Shown here: one piece after another, positions 1 to 9,149 of the stretch
Position numbering within the stretch: position 1 is the first letter of the stretch
Layout of the letters: each line of letters starts with the position of its first letter
NCBI GenBank assembly: GCA_937974135.1
Contig: CALJIH010000198.1
Coordinates: forward strand, 1 to 14,565
Reading direction: 5' to 3'
Source: an uncultured Cocleimonas sp.
Lineage (GTDB): Bacteria; Pseudomonadota; Gammaproteobacteria; Thiotrichales; Thiotrichaceae
DNA length: 14,565 bases
The notes under the pieces: generated by a model
What the model saw: only the letters and a program-made list of their open reading frames with translations
Told to the model about the DNA's origin: nothing
Databases searched by the model: none
Made by a program: the position numbers and the translations under genes

Positions 1-1352
1 CCTAAAGCAAATGAAATTAAACCCACTAAAGCTATCACGATACATATAATTAACAATTTAGTGTATTTATGCGAGTCGCCATAGCCGATCATATTAAACA
101 ATGACGAAGTGAAATCTGACTTCAATGTAATGTAGCTAACACCACCCCAAACTGTCACTGCAAACGTTAGCACTACAGGCCATAAGGCAACATAGCGATT
201 GCCCCAAATACAAAAGACAATGATCGGTAATAAGAACATCGATAGCGTGCCACTTACTGCTACAGCAGCATATAAATCTTTATTGTCCCAATATAAAAAC
301 AGATAGCCTACGATTAGAAACGCAATCATTACAAGACGTCCAGACATAAGCGTTTCAGGGAGTAATTTCATGTCTTTAACGACGAGTTTAGAGGCGCTTG
401 AAAATGTTGAATCTAGCGTTGATAAGGCAGAAATAATGAGCGCAACATTAAATACAATCATTATCGGCGTACCAAATAAACGCGTTAGAGCAACGACAAG
501 ATCTTCGCCTTCAGCTTTATTTAAACCTGCAAATACGCCTAACAGAGCAAACATTAAGATGCAGGCTATTGATATCCAAGCGGCATGAAAAAATGATTTC
601 TTAGTCGTTTCTTGGTCAGCTAAAAAGCCACGATCCATCATGACAGGATCATGCAATGGGTAGCTCCACACTTGTAAAGCAGCAACAACTAGCAAGACCC
701 AACCTGGAGAAGTTGGATCAGGAGACGAACTTAAAATTGCGTTAACATCGAAAGCAGGGTTTAAAATCATCGCAACAAATAGAACAGCCACTAACGCAAT
801 AACTATGACAGACTGTAATACATCCGTTCGAAGTGATGCACGCAAGCCACCCATTGAAGAATAAGCAACGGTTGTTATACCAATTGCGACCATTGCAATA
901 AGGTATTGGTTACCTTTTTCTAAATCAAAAATTAAGCCCACAACAATTAAATTAGCAAACACCTCACTCAGTAAACGTAAAATGATAATGAAGTTATACA
1001 TGCCAGTGCCAGTAGCACCAAACTTAGCACTTAAAAATCCTTGTACATTGTCATAACCATGCTTAAAACGCAGATTATTAATGATTGCGCCACCCGTGAC
1101 AAAACTAAAATAATAAGCAGCGTAGGCTAATGCACCTGCAATGCCATAATAGAAACCAAGAATCGCTGCGGTCATTAAAGAACGAGCAAAAATCCACGTA
1201 GTGACTTGAGATAAAACCAATGTCCAAAGTGAGGGTGCACTGCCTGTTTCTGAATAACCTTTGTAGAAACCTTCGATAGTTCGAATTCGGGGTGATATAG
1301 CAAAACTCGCCAGCAAAACTAAAACGGTTGCGCCGATTAAATAGGTAGTCAT
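1..1352 (-). CDS. Sodium:solute symporter (SSS family), C-terminus beyond window
   Basis: Inner-membrane transporter expected to couple Na+ entry to uptake of an organic solute; the substrate cannot be told. 450 codons are readable without a stop from ATG 1352 to the window edge, so the end of the gene is missing. The product is almost entirely hydrophobic helices. Residues 306-322 (IISALSTLDSTFSSASK) match the SSS-family transmembrane segment whose Ser/Thr residues bind Na+, and the N-terminal Q-V-T-T-W-I-F-A-R run near residue 49 is typical of the first core helix. The start is chosen because GGAG lies 11 bases upstream on the minus strand and the next in-frame Met (residue 60) is inside a conserved helix. 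It is transcribed away from the small exported-protein gene at 1872. The family call is firm; the substrate is unknown. Confidence 0.88.
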   Translation of the reverse strand, partial: MTTYLIGATVLVLLASFAISPRIRTIEGFYKGYSETGSAPSLWTLVLSQVTTWIFARSLMTAAILGFYYGIAGALAYAAYYFSFVTGGAIINNLRFKHGYDNVQGFLSAKFGATGTGMYNFIIILRLLSEVFANLIVVGLIFDLEKGNQYLIAMVAIGITTVAYSSMGGLRASLRTDVLQSVIVIALVAVLFVAMILNPAFDVNAILSSSPDPTSPGWVLLVVAALQVWSYPLHDPVMMDRGFLADQETTKKSFFHAAWISIACILMFALLGVFAGLNKAEGEDLVVALTRLFGTPIMIVFNVALIISALSTLDSTFSSASKLVVKDMKLLPETLMSGRLVMIAFLIVGYLFLYWDNKDLYAAVAVSGTLSMFLLPIIVFCIWGNRYVALWPVVLTFAVTVWGGVSYITLKSDFTSSLFNMIGYGDSHKYTKLLIICIVIALVGLISFAL

Positions 1353-1463
1353 TGTGGGAGGTTCTCCGTGAAAGGAATTGCAAAGGCTATATACGATGGA
1401 AGGTCTTTTTTAGATCAATCGTAAGGTAACATTCTTTGGCTATTTACGCATTAAAAAAGTGCA

Positions 1464-1479
1464 TGTGATAAAAGTAACA
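1464..1479. promoter_or_regulatory. CRP/Vfr-like site upstream of the symporter
   Basis: TGTGATAAAAGTAACA matches the TGTGA-N6-TCACA consensus at 9 of 10 defined positions. It lies about 112 bases upstream of the symporter start, a plausible position for catabolite control of an SSS transporter. Single sites of this kind occur by chance in AT-rich DNA, and no regulator gene is in the window. Confidence 0.3.
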
Positions 1480-1760
1480 TATGAAATTTATATAAGGATT
1501 ATATAAAGCAATTTTGAAAAATCATCTCAACAGAATAATAATATTAAAATCAATATGTTGTAGGTTTTATACTCTAGCTCCAACCAATTATTTCATGAAA
1601 ATTCACAGCTGTTTTTGAAACTAATTGAATACAGCTAAGTCGTATTTTTCAGAAGCGTATCAGTGGATTAGATATTTTTTTGAAACCATAGAGAACTACG
1701 TATGACGATTTGATGGAATAATAATTGCTTGAATTTCTCAGCTTCTTCCTAAAAATTTTA

Positions 1761-1779
1761 TGAATAGCCTTACTATTCA
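1761..1779. repeat. Short perfect inverted repeat, possible operator
   Basis: TGAATAG and CTATTCA are perfect complements separated by CCTTA. The repeat lies 93 bases upstream of the small exported protein gene. It is not followed by a clean U-tract, so it reads better as a protein-binding site than as a terminator. It may be chance. Confidence 0.25.
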
Positions 1780-1871
1780 AATCATTTTTATAAAAAACCT
1801 GAAAAATTACGCAAATTCTTATCTCATCAAATTGTCATGCACAGATCTCTAAAATAACATGGAGTATTAAA

Positions 1872-2117
1872 ATGACTATCAAGAAAATAGCAGTTACAAG
1901 TTCAATGGTATTAGCATTAGGCTTATCGTTACCTTTATTCGCCGCAAGTCATGAGGCGAAAGAGAAGGTTCTTGACGGAGATGCTTTGACGATAGAGTGT
2001 ATTCCACAATTAGAAGCAGATGCGATGGAGCAAGCAGATAGAGAAAAACTCACAATTCCTATTTGCGAAGACATAGATGAGGGAATGAAAAAAGAAGATG
2101 CCGCTGAAAAGCAGTAA
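1872..2117 (+). CDS. Small exported acidic protein with two cysteines
   Basis: 81 residues of unknown function. Residues 1-25 form a clear Sec signal peptide: K4 and K5, then a hydrophobic core (ALGLSLPLF), then an A-A-S cleavage region, predicting a mature periplasmic protein of about 56 residues. The mature part is rich in Glu, Asp and Lys, has no hydrophobic core segment, and carries exactly two cysteines (C43, C65), each preceded by Ile and near acidic residues, which could form a disulfide. ATG 1872 is preceded by GGAG at 1861-1864 with ideal spacing. The gene stands alone and ends in its own terminator at 2131, so it is a monocistronic unit. I do not recognise a family. Confidence 0.75.
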   Translation: MTIKKIAVTSSMVLALGLSLPLFAASHEAKEKVLDGDALTIECIPQLEADAMEQADREKLTIPICEDIDEGMKKEDAAEKQ

Positions 2118-2130
2118 TCTAAGCGAGTTA

Positions 2131-2164
2131 ATGCGCCCTGTGTATTCAGGGCGCATTTTTTCTA
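2131..2164 (+). terminator. Rho-independent terminator of the small exported protein gene
   Basis: ATGCGCCCTG and CAGGGCGCAT form a perfect 10-bp GC-rich stem with a 6-base loop (TGTATT), followed directly by a run of T with one C. It starts 13 bases after the stop codon. This is a textbook intrinsic terminator. Confidence 0.92.
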
Positions 2165-2183
2165 TTTGATTGAAATGCTACAT

Positions 2184-2204
2184 AAGTAGGGGGGTGTCTT
2201 TTTT
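2184..2204 (+). repeat. G-tract intergenic repeat, solo half-site (copy A)
   Basis: AAGTAGGGGGGTGTC followed by six T. It carries the same core (GTAG, five more G, TGTC) as the other copies in the window, here without a partner arm. It lies between the terminator at 2131 and the arsR-type promoter at 2220. On the plus strand it reads toward the regulator gene. Confidence 0.8.
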
Positions 2205-2219
2205 AAATAATATAATCAC

Positions 2220-2249
2220 TTGCAAAGCGATACCATTTAGTATTATATT
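2220..2249 (+). promoter_or_regulatory. Probable sigma-70 promoter of the ArsR/SRPBCC operon
   Basis: TTGCAA (2220-2225) and TATATT (2244-2249) are separated by 18 bases, matching the consensus at 4 of 6 and 5 of 6 positions. The predicted transcript start is near 2256, where the second operator-like site begins. An operator-like sequence also fills the spacer, as expected for a repressed promoter. Confidence 0.5.
2227..2244. promoter_or_regulatory. Operator-like site 1 (imperfect), within the promoter spacer
   Basis: GCGATACCA at 2227-2235 is an exact copy of the left part of the site at 2256. The right half here is degenerate, with ATAC at 2230-2233 opposed by GTAT at 2240-2243. The two copies are 29 bases apart, close to three helical turns, so a dimeric regulator bound at both would lie on nearly the same DNA face. 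Confidence 0.5.
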
Positions 2250-2256
2250 AAATAAG

Positions 2257-2274
2257 CGATACCAAAAGGTATCG
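2257..2274. promoter_or_regulatory. Operator-like site 2 (perfect palindrome) at the transcript start
   Basis: CGATACC-AAAA-GGTATCG is a perfect 7+7 inverted repeat with a 4-base centre. It begins at the predicted transcript start, 23 bases before the ATG at 2297. ArsR-type winged-helix dimers commonly bind such repeats and repress their own operon; here that role is inferred from position. Confidence 0.65.
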
Positions 2275-2296
2275 TATTTATTTAAACGAAAATACT

Positions 2297-2635
2297 ATGA
2301 CTCCAGATACTCAAGATTCATTTAAAGCACTTGCAGATCCAACTCGTCGGCAAATTCTTATGCAATTAAGTCAGCAAGAAATGACAATCGCAGAAATTAC
2401 AGATCAATTCGATATGACTCGCGCGGCAATCAAGAAACACCTGACTATTTTAGAGAAAGGCAATTTGATTTCAGTTAAAACTAAAGGACGAGAGAGGATT
2501 AATTCATTAGAAACTGATGGTTTAAAAACGGTAACTGATTGGCTGACTTACTTTGATCATTTCTGGGACAACAAACTCAATCGTTTACAAACAACGATTG
2601 CGAATAACAATACTGATCATCCAGATAGTGATTAA
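2297..2635 (+). CDS. ArsR-family winged-helix transcriptional regulator
   Basis: 112-residue DNA-binding protein, normal size for the family. The N-terminus F-K-A-L-A-D-P-T-R-R-Q-I-L (9-21) is the classic first helix of ArsR proteins. The helix-turn-helix covers about residues 30-53 (TIAEITDQFDMTRAAIKKHL), followed by the wing (ISVKTKGRERI). There are no cysteines at all, so it is not a thiolate metal sensor of the ArsR/SmtB type. It belongs instead with the ArsR subgroup paired with SRPBCC proteins. The next gene starts 9 bases after the stop, with AAGGA overlapping the stop codon, so the two are an operon. Two operator-like sites in the promoter suggest autorepression. The ligand is unknown. 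The Shine-Dalgarno is weak, but no better start is present. Confidence 0.9.
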   Translation: MTPDTQDSFKALADPTRRQILMQLSQQEMTIAEITDQFDMTRAAIKKHLTILEKGNLISVKTKGRERINSLETDGLKTVTDWLTYFDHFWDNKLNRLQTTIANNNTDHPDSD

Positions 2636-2644
2636 GGAAATATT

Positions 2645-3064
2645 ATGTCGAATGCAACGATTACAAAAACAGCTTTTTTTGCCGCAACACCAGAAGTGGT
2701 TTGGTGTTATTTAACCGAAGCAGATAAGTTAGGTGAATGGTATCACCCCGCAAGACAAGACCTACAAGCGAATCAAGATTACGAACTTTACAATAAAGAG
2801 AATGGCGAAAGATGGATTTGGGGTTCTGTTTTGGAATGGAACCCGCCGAGTAAATTGGTCTATACCTTTATTATTCCGCCTTTAGAAGCAACCTCATCGA
2901 CTGTCACAATAATTTTAGAAGAAGCACATGGAGGAACAAGATTAACCTTGATACATGAAGGTGTCGAGCAGTTAGGTGATGCTGCTTTGAGTCTATTAAT
3001 GCCGTTAGATGATGGATGGGATGAACATCTTGGAAGCTTGAGAAAAGTAGTTAAAGTCGATTGA
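2645..3064 (+). CDS. SRPBCC / AHSA1-like domain protein
   Basis: 139-residue single-domain protein of the START/Bet v1-like superfamily, which folds a helix-grip cavity that binds small hydrophobic ligands. Family hallmarks seen: the start I-T-K-T-A-F-F-A-A-T-P-E-V-V-W (6-20), the L-G-E-W-Y motif (29-33), the W-N-P-P-S-K-L-V-Y-T-F strand (65-75), the T-R-L-T-L-I-H-E-G strand (97-105), and the C-terminal G-W-D-E-H-L-G-S-L helix (124-132). It has no signal peptide and is presumably cytosolic. It is co-transcribed with the ArsR-type regulator, with its Shine-Dalgarno AAGGA at 2634-2638. ArsR-SRPBCC pairs are common in bacteria, but the ligand and purpose of most, including this one, are not known. 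Confidence 0.88.
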   Translation: MSNATITKTAFFAATPEVVWCYLTEADKLGEWYHPARQDLQANQDYELYNKENGERWIWGSVLEWNPPSKLVYTFIIPPLEATSSTVTIILEEAHGGTRLTLIHEGVEQLGDAALSLLMPLDDGWDEHLGSLRKVVKVD

Positions 3065-3081
3065 TGTTTACCAAAAGACAA

Positions 3082-3126
3082 AAAAGTACGGGGGTGTCTT
3101 TTAGGATAAGACACCCCCGTACTTTT
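3082..3126. terminator. G-tract inverted pair (copy B), bidirectional terminator between convergent operons
   Basis: AAAAGTACGGGGGTGTCTT (3082-3100) and AAGACACCCCCGTACTTTT (3108-3126) form a perfect 19-bp stem with a 7-base loop. The stem ends in four T on each strand. It lies between the SRPBCC gene (stop at 3064) and the fadA stop (3161) and would suit terminating both. It belongs to the same repeat family as copies A, C, D and E. Compared with the solo core GTAGGG, this pair has GTACGG, and the opposite arm carries the matching change. Confidence 0.8.
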
Positions 3127-3160
3127 AGGCTGTTTTAACTATTTTTTAATCTAGCTAGTG

Positions 3161-6504
<3,344 letters not shown>

Positions 6505-6560
6505 GTGTTGCTCCTGTGTGTATTAGTATCGTTATAGTGTTAAATATTACAAAATAATAT

Positions 6561-6573
6561 CAGTGAATAACTG
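6561..6573. promoter_or_regulatory. Short inverted repeat upstream of fadB
   Basis: CAGT-GAATA-ACTG, about 57 bases upstream of the fadB start. Its position fits an operator, but 4-bp arms are common by chance. Confidence 0.2.
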
Positions 6574-6593
6574 TTTTACATAAAAAATAGTTT

Positions 6594-6616
6594 AAAAAAG
6601 ACACCCCCCTACTTTT
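6594..6616 (-). repeat. G-tract intergenic repeat, solo half-site (copy C)
   Basis: On the minus strand it reads AAAAGTAGGGGGGTGTC followed by six T, the same as copies A and D in the core. It lies 90 bases upstream of fadB, with no second arm nearby. The plus-strand sequence after it (GGGGCGTTTT then ATAATCTA) resembles what follows copies B and E (GCTGTTTTAA and GCGGTTTTAATCTA), so the repeat unit may extend about 25 bases beyond the core. Confidence 0.8.
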
Positions 6617-6660
6617 GGGGCGTTTTGATAATCTATTTAGTCTTAGTTTATCGCTCATAC

Positions 6661-6689
6661 ATAAAAACGAGCGTTCGCTCTATTTTTAT
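6661..6689. promoter_or_regulatory. Long palindrome in the fadB/TrpD-like divergent gap, candidate operator
   Basis: The left arm ATAAAAA-C-GAGCG (6661-6673) and right arm CGCTC-TA-TTTTTAT (6676-6689) are complementary except for one unpaired base on the left and two on the right. The GC core GAGCGTTCGCTC lies 165 bases upstream of fadB and 138-147 bases upstream of the other gene. No gene ends here, so a terminator role is unlikely even though T-runs are present. A TetR-type regulator of fatty-acid genes would be a natural binder, but that is inference. Confidence 0.45.
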
Positions 6690-6826
6690 ATTCTATCTTA
6701 ATCATATGCCAATAGTAAATGATTTATTAAATTGCTTTGGTAATTAGTCTTGAGTCATTTTAAATGATTCTCTATATCTCTTATGTTTACTTGACCCACA
6801 ATACAAGCAATTGTTACTGTCAGCCG

Positions 6827-7954
6827 ATGAATAAATCACAACAAAATCCAAAACTAGACGACATCCTTTATCAATGCATTCAAAAGGTTGCTACGGGCCC
6901 AGGTTACAGTAAAAGCTTATCCCAAGAAGATGCGCGGGATGCTTTAGCGACGATTTTAGAAGGAAATGCTGATCCTGTTCGTACGGGTGTTTTTCTGATT
7001 GCTTTGCGCATGAAGCGCGAATCAATGGATGAAAATAAAGGCTTTTTAGAGGCTTTGATCAACACAACTAATCGTGTCACTGCGGATGTCGATTCGGTGA
7101 TTGATATATCCGAACCCTACAATGGTTATGTAAGAGGCCTGTCAGTCACAGCATTTTTAGCGCCATTATTGGCAGAGATGGGAGAGGCGGCATATTCGCA
7201 TGGTGTTGAATCTGTTGGACCTAAGTTTGGGATAACTCATCATAAAGTTCTAAAATCAATTGGCATCAACGTTGATATATCGGTTGATGAGGCTGCTAAA
7301 CAATTAGAAAACCCAAATATAGGTTGGGCGTATATCGATCAAAAAGTCATTAATCCTAGCTTGCATAGTTTGGTGGATTTACGTGAACGCTTAATTAAAC
7401 GTTCTGCTTTAACAACGACTGAAAGCTTGCTTAAACCAATCTCTGGCAAAAAAGAAACGCATATGGTTTGTGGTTACGTGCATTCTGAATATCCTGCTAT
7501 TTACGCTGAGTTGGCGCGTTTTTCTGGATTCGATAACGCCACAATCATTCGAGGTGTTGAAGGCGGTATTACTCCTTCATTGCAACAGCAAGGTAAATTC
7601 TTTGGCTATTTAGATAAAAGTGAAGAAACACTCACCGAATTAGATCCTAAATCGATTGGTATTGATGTCAAGAAACGTGCGATTCCATTGCCTGATGATT
7701 TGCCAGATCCTTCTGATAATGATCGTGGTGTGATTAATGCAGATGCCGCTTCAAGTGCTGCTGCAAAGGAAGGTTTAGCTGCTTTAAAAGGCCAAGCAGG
7801 CATGGCTTATGACAGCTTATTATACAATGCATCAATTGTGCTTTTGCATCGTAAACGCTTTGGTTCATTGGCAACAGCGGCAGATGAAGTGAGCAAGGTA
7901 TTGAAATCTGGCGCTGTGATAGATCGTTTAAAGTATTCTGGTGCTAGTATCTGA
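6827..7954 (+). CDS. TrpD/YbiB-like glycosyltransferase-family-3 fold protein lacking PRPP motifs
   Basis: 375 residues from ATG 6827 (M-N-K-S-Q-Q); an upstream in-frame ATG at 6764 would add 21 hydrophobic residues that look like read-through of non-coding sequence. Neither start has a good Shine-Dalgarno. The fold is that of anthranilate phosphoribosyltransferase: helical N-domain with G-V-F-L-I-A-L-R-M-K near residues 48-57, then the alpha/beta domain, ending in the typical L-L-Y-N-A-S helix and S-G-A-V-I-D-R-L. The catalytic signatures are missing. Where TrpD has the glycine-rich G-T-G-G-D loop, this has S-E-P-Y-N-G-Y-V-R-G; K-H-G-N-R is replaced by S-H-G-V-E-S; and the Mg-binding D-E is replaced by G-V-E-G-G-I. 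It is therefore unlikely to make phosphoribosyl-anthranilate, and no trp genes are near. E. coli YbiB (TrpD2), a nucleic-acid-binding homologue, is a closer analogy. Divergent from fadBA. Confidence 0.75.
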   Translation: MNKSQQNPKLDDILYQCIQKVATGPGYSKSLSQEDARDALATILEGNADPVRTGVFLIALRMKRESMDENKGFLEALINTTNRVTADVDSVIDISEPYNGYVRGLSVTAFLAPLLAEMGEAAYSHGVESVGPKFGITHHKVLKSIGINVDISVDEAAKQLENPNIGWAYIDQKVINPSLHSLVDLRERLIKRSALTTTESLLKPISGKKETHMVCGYVHSEYPAIYAELARFSGFDNATIIRGVEGGITPSLQQQGKFFGYLDKSEETLTELDPKSIGIDVKKRAIPLPDDLPDPSDNDRGVINADAASSAAAKEGLAALKGQAGMAYDSLLYNASIVLLHRKRFGSLATAADEVSKVLKSGAVIDRLKYSGASI

Positions 7955-7968
7955 TATAAAAAGTTTTT

Positions 7969-7988
7969 AAAGACACCCCCCTACTTTT
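7969..7988 (-). repeat. G-tract intergenic repeat, solo half-site (copy D)
   Basis: On the minus strand it reads AAAAGTAGGGGGGTGTCTTT. It lies 14 bases after the stop of the TrpD-like gene, in the convergent gap before the ankyrin gene. A weak AT-rich inverted repeat (GAG at 7991-7993 with CTC at 8014-8016 around TTTTTATAAAAA) follows. No second G-tract arm is present, so it cannot form the stem of copies B and E. Confidence 0.8.
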
Positions 7989-8129
7989 ATGAGATTTATA
8001 TTTTTATAAAAAACTCACCTTTGGTTTATTGTCGCTACGTCCAATATTTCTCGACTAAGCCTAGGCTGACTCGTTTCGTTTCTTAAATGTCTAACTGACG
8101 TTCGACTGCCCAATATCAATAAGAGAAAT

Positions 8130-8945
8130 TTACCTAACGCCAAACACACCCATAATGCGACGATCATTAACCGCTCTTGCCATATCTACTGCGCTCATAC
8201 CATCAGAGGTTTTAGCATAAATTTGTGAACCTCTTTGCTTTAAGTAATTAGCAATTTGTGCGTGTCTAAAACGCGTCGCATGGTGGATTGGCTGCCAATT
8301 ATTGACTGTGCGTGCGTGAATATTCGCACCATGATTGATCAAATAAATCACGGCTGAGTAATGACCTTTTGCTGCTGCCATATGCAAAGCAGTTTCGCGT
8401 TCTGGATTAGCTTGGTTTACATTTACACCTTGGCTAATTAACTGCTTTATTAAATTTACATTGCCACTGCTCGCTGCCTCAAAGATAGCATCGCGTCTTG
8501 GTGCTGGCGCGGCAACAGGAGTTGGGGCTGGTCTTGCTGCTTGTTGTTGTAAAACAGCTCTTTGTTGTGCCTGTCGTGCAGCTTGTTGCCTTTGTGCGTT
8601 TAATCGAGCTCTTTGTTGATTTGCAAGTGCTCGTACACGTTGTTGATTAGCATTTGCCTGAACACGTTGCCTTTGTTGATTATTTACCGGTTGTTTAGGT
8701 TGTTGTTGCTTAGCCAATAAACGTTGATACTGTAAAAGTTCTTGGCTTTGAATTTTTTTGCGTTGGCCTTTTTTTGTGTGAACAACTTTTTTTACAGGCT
8801 TTGGCTTTAATTGGCGCTGATATTGGTTTTGTAAGCTTGTTACATCAATAGAATTATAATCCACATCAGCATTGACTGAATATGTGCTTATAAGTAAGGC
8901 ACCAATGAGCATTAAACACGGTGATAAATTTGTCATCCTTGACAT
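8130..8945 (-). CDS. Exported Gln/Arg-rich protein with C-terminal ankyrin repeats
   Basis: 271 residues of unknown specific function. The start is ATG 8945, because AGGAG at 8952-8956 sits 6 bases away; an in-frame ATG at 8975 lacks such a site and would bury the signal peptide. Residues 1-26 are a Sec signal peptide (hydrophobic L-M-L-I-G-A-L-L-I-S, cleavage near V-N-A). The middle, about residues 50-140, is a low-complexity basic stretch of Gln, Arg, Ala and Asn with a Lys cluster (K-K-G-Q-R-K-K), then a Pro/Ala linker. The C-terminal 110 residues hold three to four ankyrin repeats, for example E-T-A-L-H-M-A-A-A-K-G-H and Q-P-I-H-H-A-T. Ankyrins mediate protein binding; the basic linker could contact cell wall or nucleic acid. 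Monocistronic, divergent from the phosphate operon. Confidence 0.85.
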   Translation of the reverse strand: MSRMTNLSPCLMLIGALLISTYSVNADVDYNSIDVTSLQNQYQRQLKPKPVKKVVHTKKGQRKKIQSQELLQYQRLLAKQQQPKQPVNNQQRQRVQANANQQRVRALANQQRARLNAQRQQAARQAQQRAVLQQQAARPAPTPVAAPAPRRDAIFEAASSGNVNLIKQLISQGVNVNQANPERETALHMAAAKGHYSAVIYLINHGANIHARTVNNWQPIHHATRFRHAQIANYLKQRGSQIYAKTSDGMSAVDMARAVNDRRIMGVFGVR

Positions 8946-8951
8946 GGAATT

Positions 8952-8956
8952 CTCCT
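8952..8956 (-). promoter_or_regulatory. Ribosome binding site deciding the ankyrin gene start
   Basis: AGGAG on the minus strand, 6 bases upstream of ATG 8945. It lies inside the longer reading frame from 8975, so the annotated start should be the downstream Met, which also begins a clean signal peptide. Confidence 0.85.
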
Positions 8957-9034
8957 GAAAATGGCTAACTGCCATCTGAATTATAGTATATTGATAGTGT
9001 GCAATTAAAAATTATATTTTTATAAACTGTTGTT

Positions 9035-9062
9035 TTGGTAAAACGAACGGTTACGCTATAAT
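9035..9062 (+). promoter_or_regulatory. Sigma-70 promoter of the DUF47-PiT operon
   Basis: TTGGTA (9035-9040) and a perfect TATAAT (9057-9062) with a 16-base spacer. This predicts a transcript start near 9069 and an 80-base leader. I see no Pho box (CTGTCAT-type direct repeats) upstream, so phosphate control by PhoB is not supported by the sequence. Confidence 0.65.
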
Positions 9063-9070
9063 TTCACCGC

Positions 9071-9084
9071 TTTGAATTTTCAAA
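9071..9084. promoter_or_regulatory. Inverted repeat at the DUF47-PiT transcript start
   Basis: TTTGAA-TT-TTCAAA, a perfect 6+6 palindrome just after the predicted transcript start. The position suits a repressor site, but the sequence is AT-rich and may be chance. Confidence 0.25.
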
Positions 9085-9149
9085 ATGACTTATTAATCTT
9101 GTTAGTGCGAAGTATTGATGACTTTTCAAATTTTATGAGAGACTAATCT

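Larger units (their letters stand above)
1353..1871. other. Long AT-rich divergent intergenic region
   Basis: 519 bases between the symporter start (minus) and the small exported protein start (plus). I see no credible ORF, tRNA or long hairpin with a U-tract. It holds a CRP-like site (1464-1479) and a short perfect inverted repeat (1761-1779), listed separately. The size is unusual in this compact window and could leave room for an unrecognised regulatory RNA, but I found no positive evidence for one. Confidence 0.5.
6505..6826. other. Divergent regulatory gap between fadB and the TrpD-like gene
   Basis: 322 bases if the downstream gene starts at 6827, or 259 if it starts at 6764. It contains a short inverted repeat (6561-6573), solo repeat copy C (6594-6616) and a long palindrome (6661-6689). 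The remainder is AT-rich with no gene seen. Confidence 0.6.

Noticed and set aside
370..588. Plus-strand reading frame of 72 codons inside the symporter
   Set aside because: It is antisense to a well-supported SSS membrane protein, has no ribosome site, and its composition is a shadow of the real frame.
1832..1860. TTGTCA with a 17-base spacer and TAACAT as promoter of the small exported protein
   Set aside because: The predicted transcript would start near 1867, after the GGAG ribosome site at 1861-1864, so the mRNA would lose it.
3082..3126. CRISPR-like array from the repeated G-tract elements
   Set aside because: Copies are dispersed hundreds to thousands of bases apart with genes between them, not regularly spaced with short spacers, and there are no cas genes.
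6669..6689. Palindrome GAGCGTTCGCTC followed by T-rich sequence as an intrinsic terminator
   Set aside because: No gene ends upstream on either strand, both neighbours start from this gap, and the T-run is part of a complementary outer arm; an operator is more likely.
6764..6826. Upstream ATG extending the TrpD-like protein by 21 residues
   Set aside because: The added residues (M-I-L-Y-I-S-Y-V-Y-L...) do not look like a family N-terminus or a proper signal peptide, and there is no good ribosome site. ATG 6827 is preferred, although its own ribosome site is also weak.
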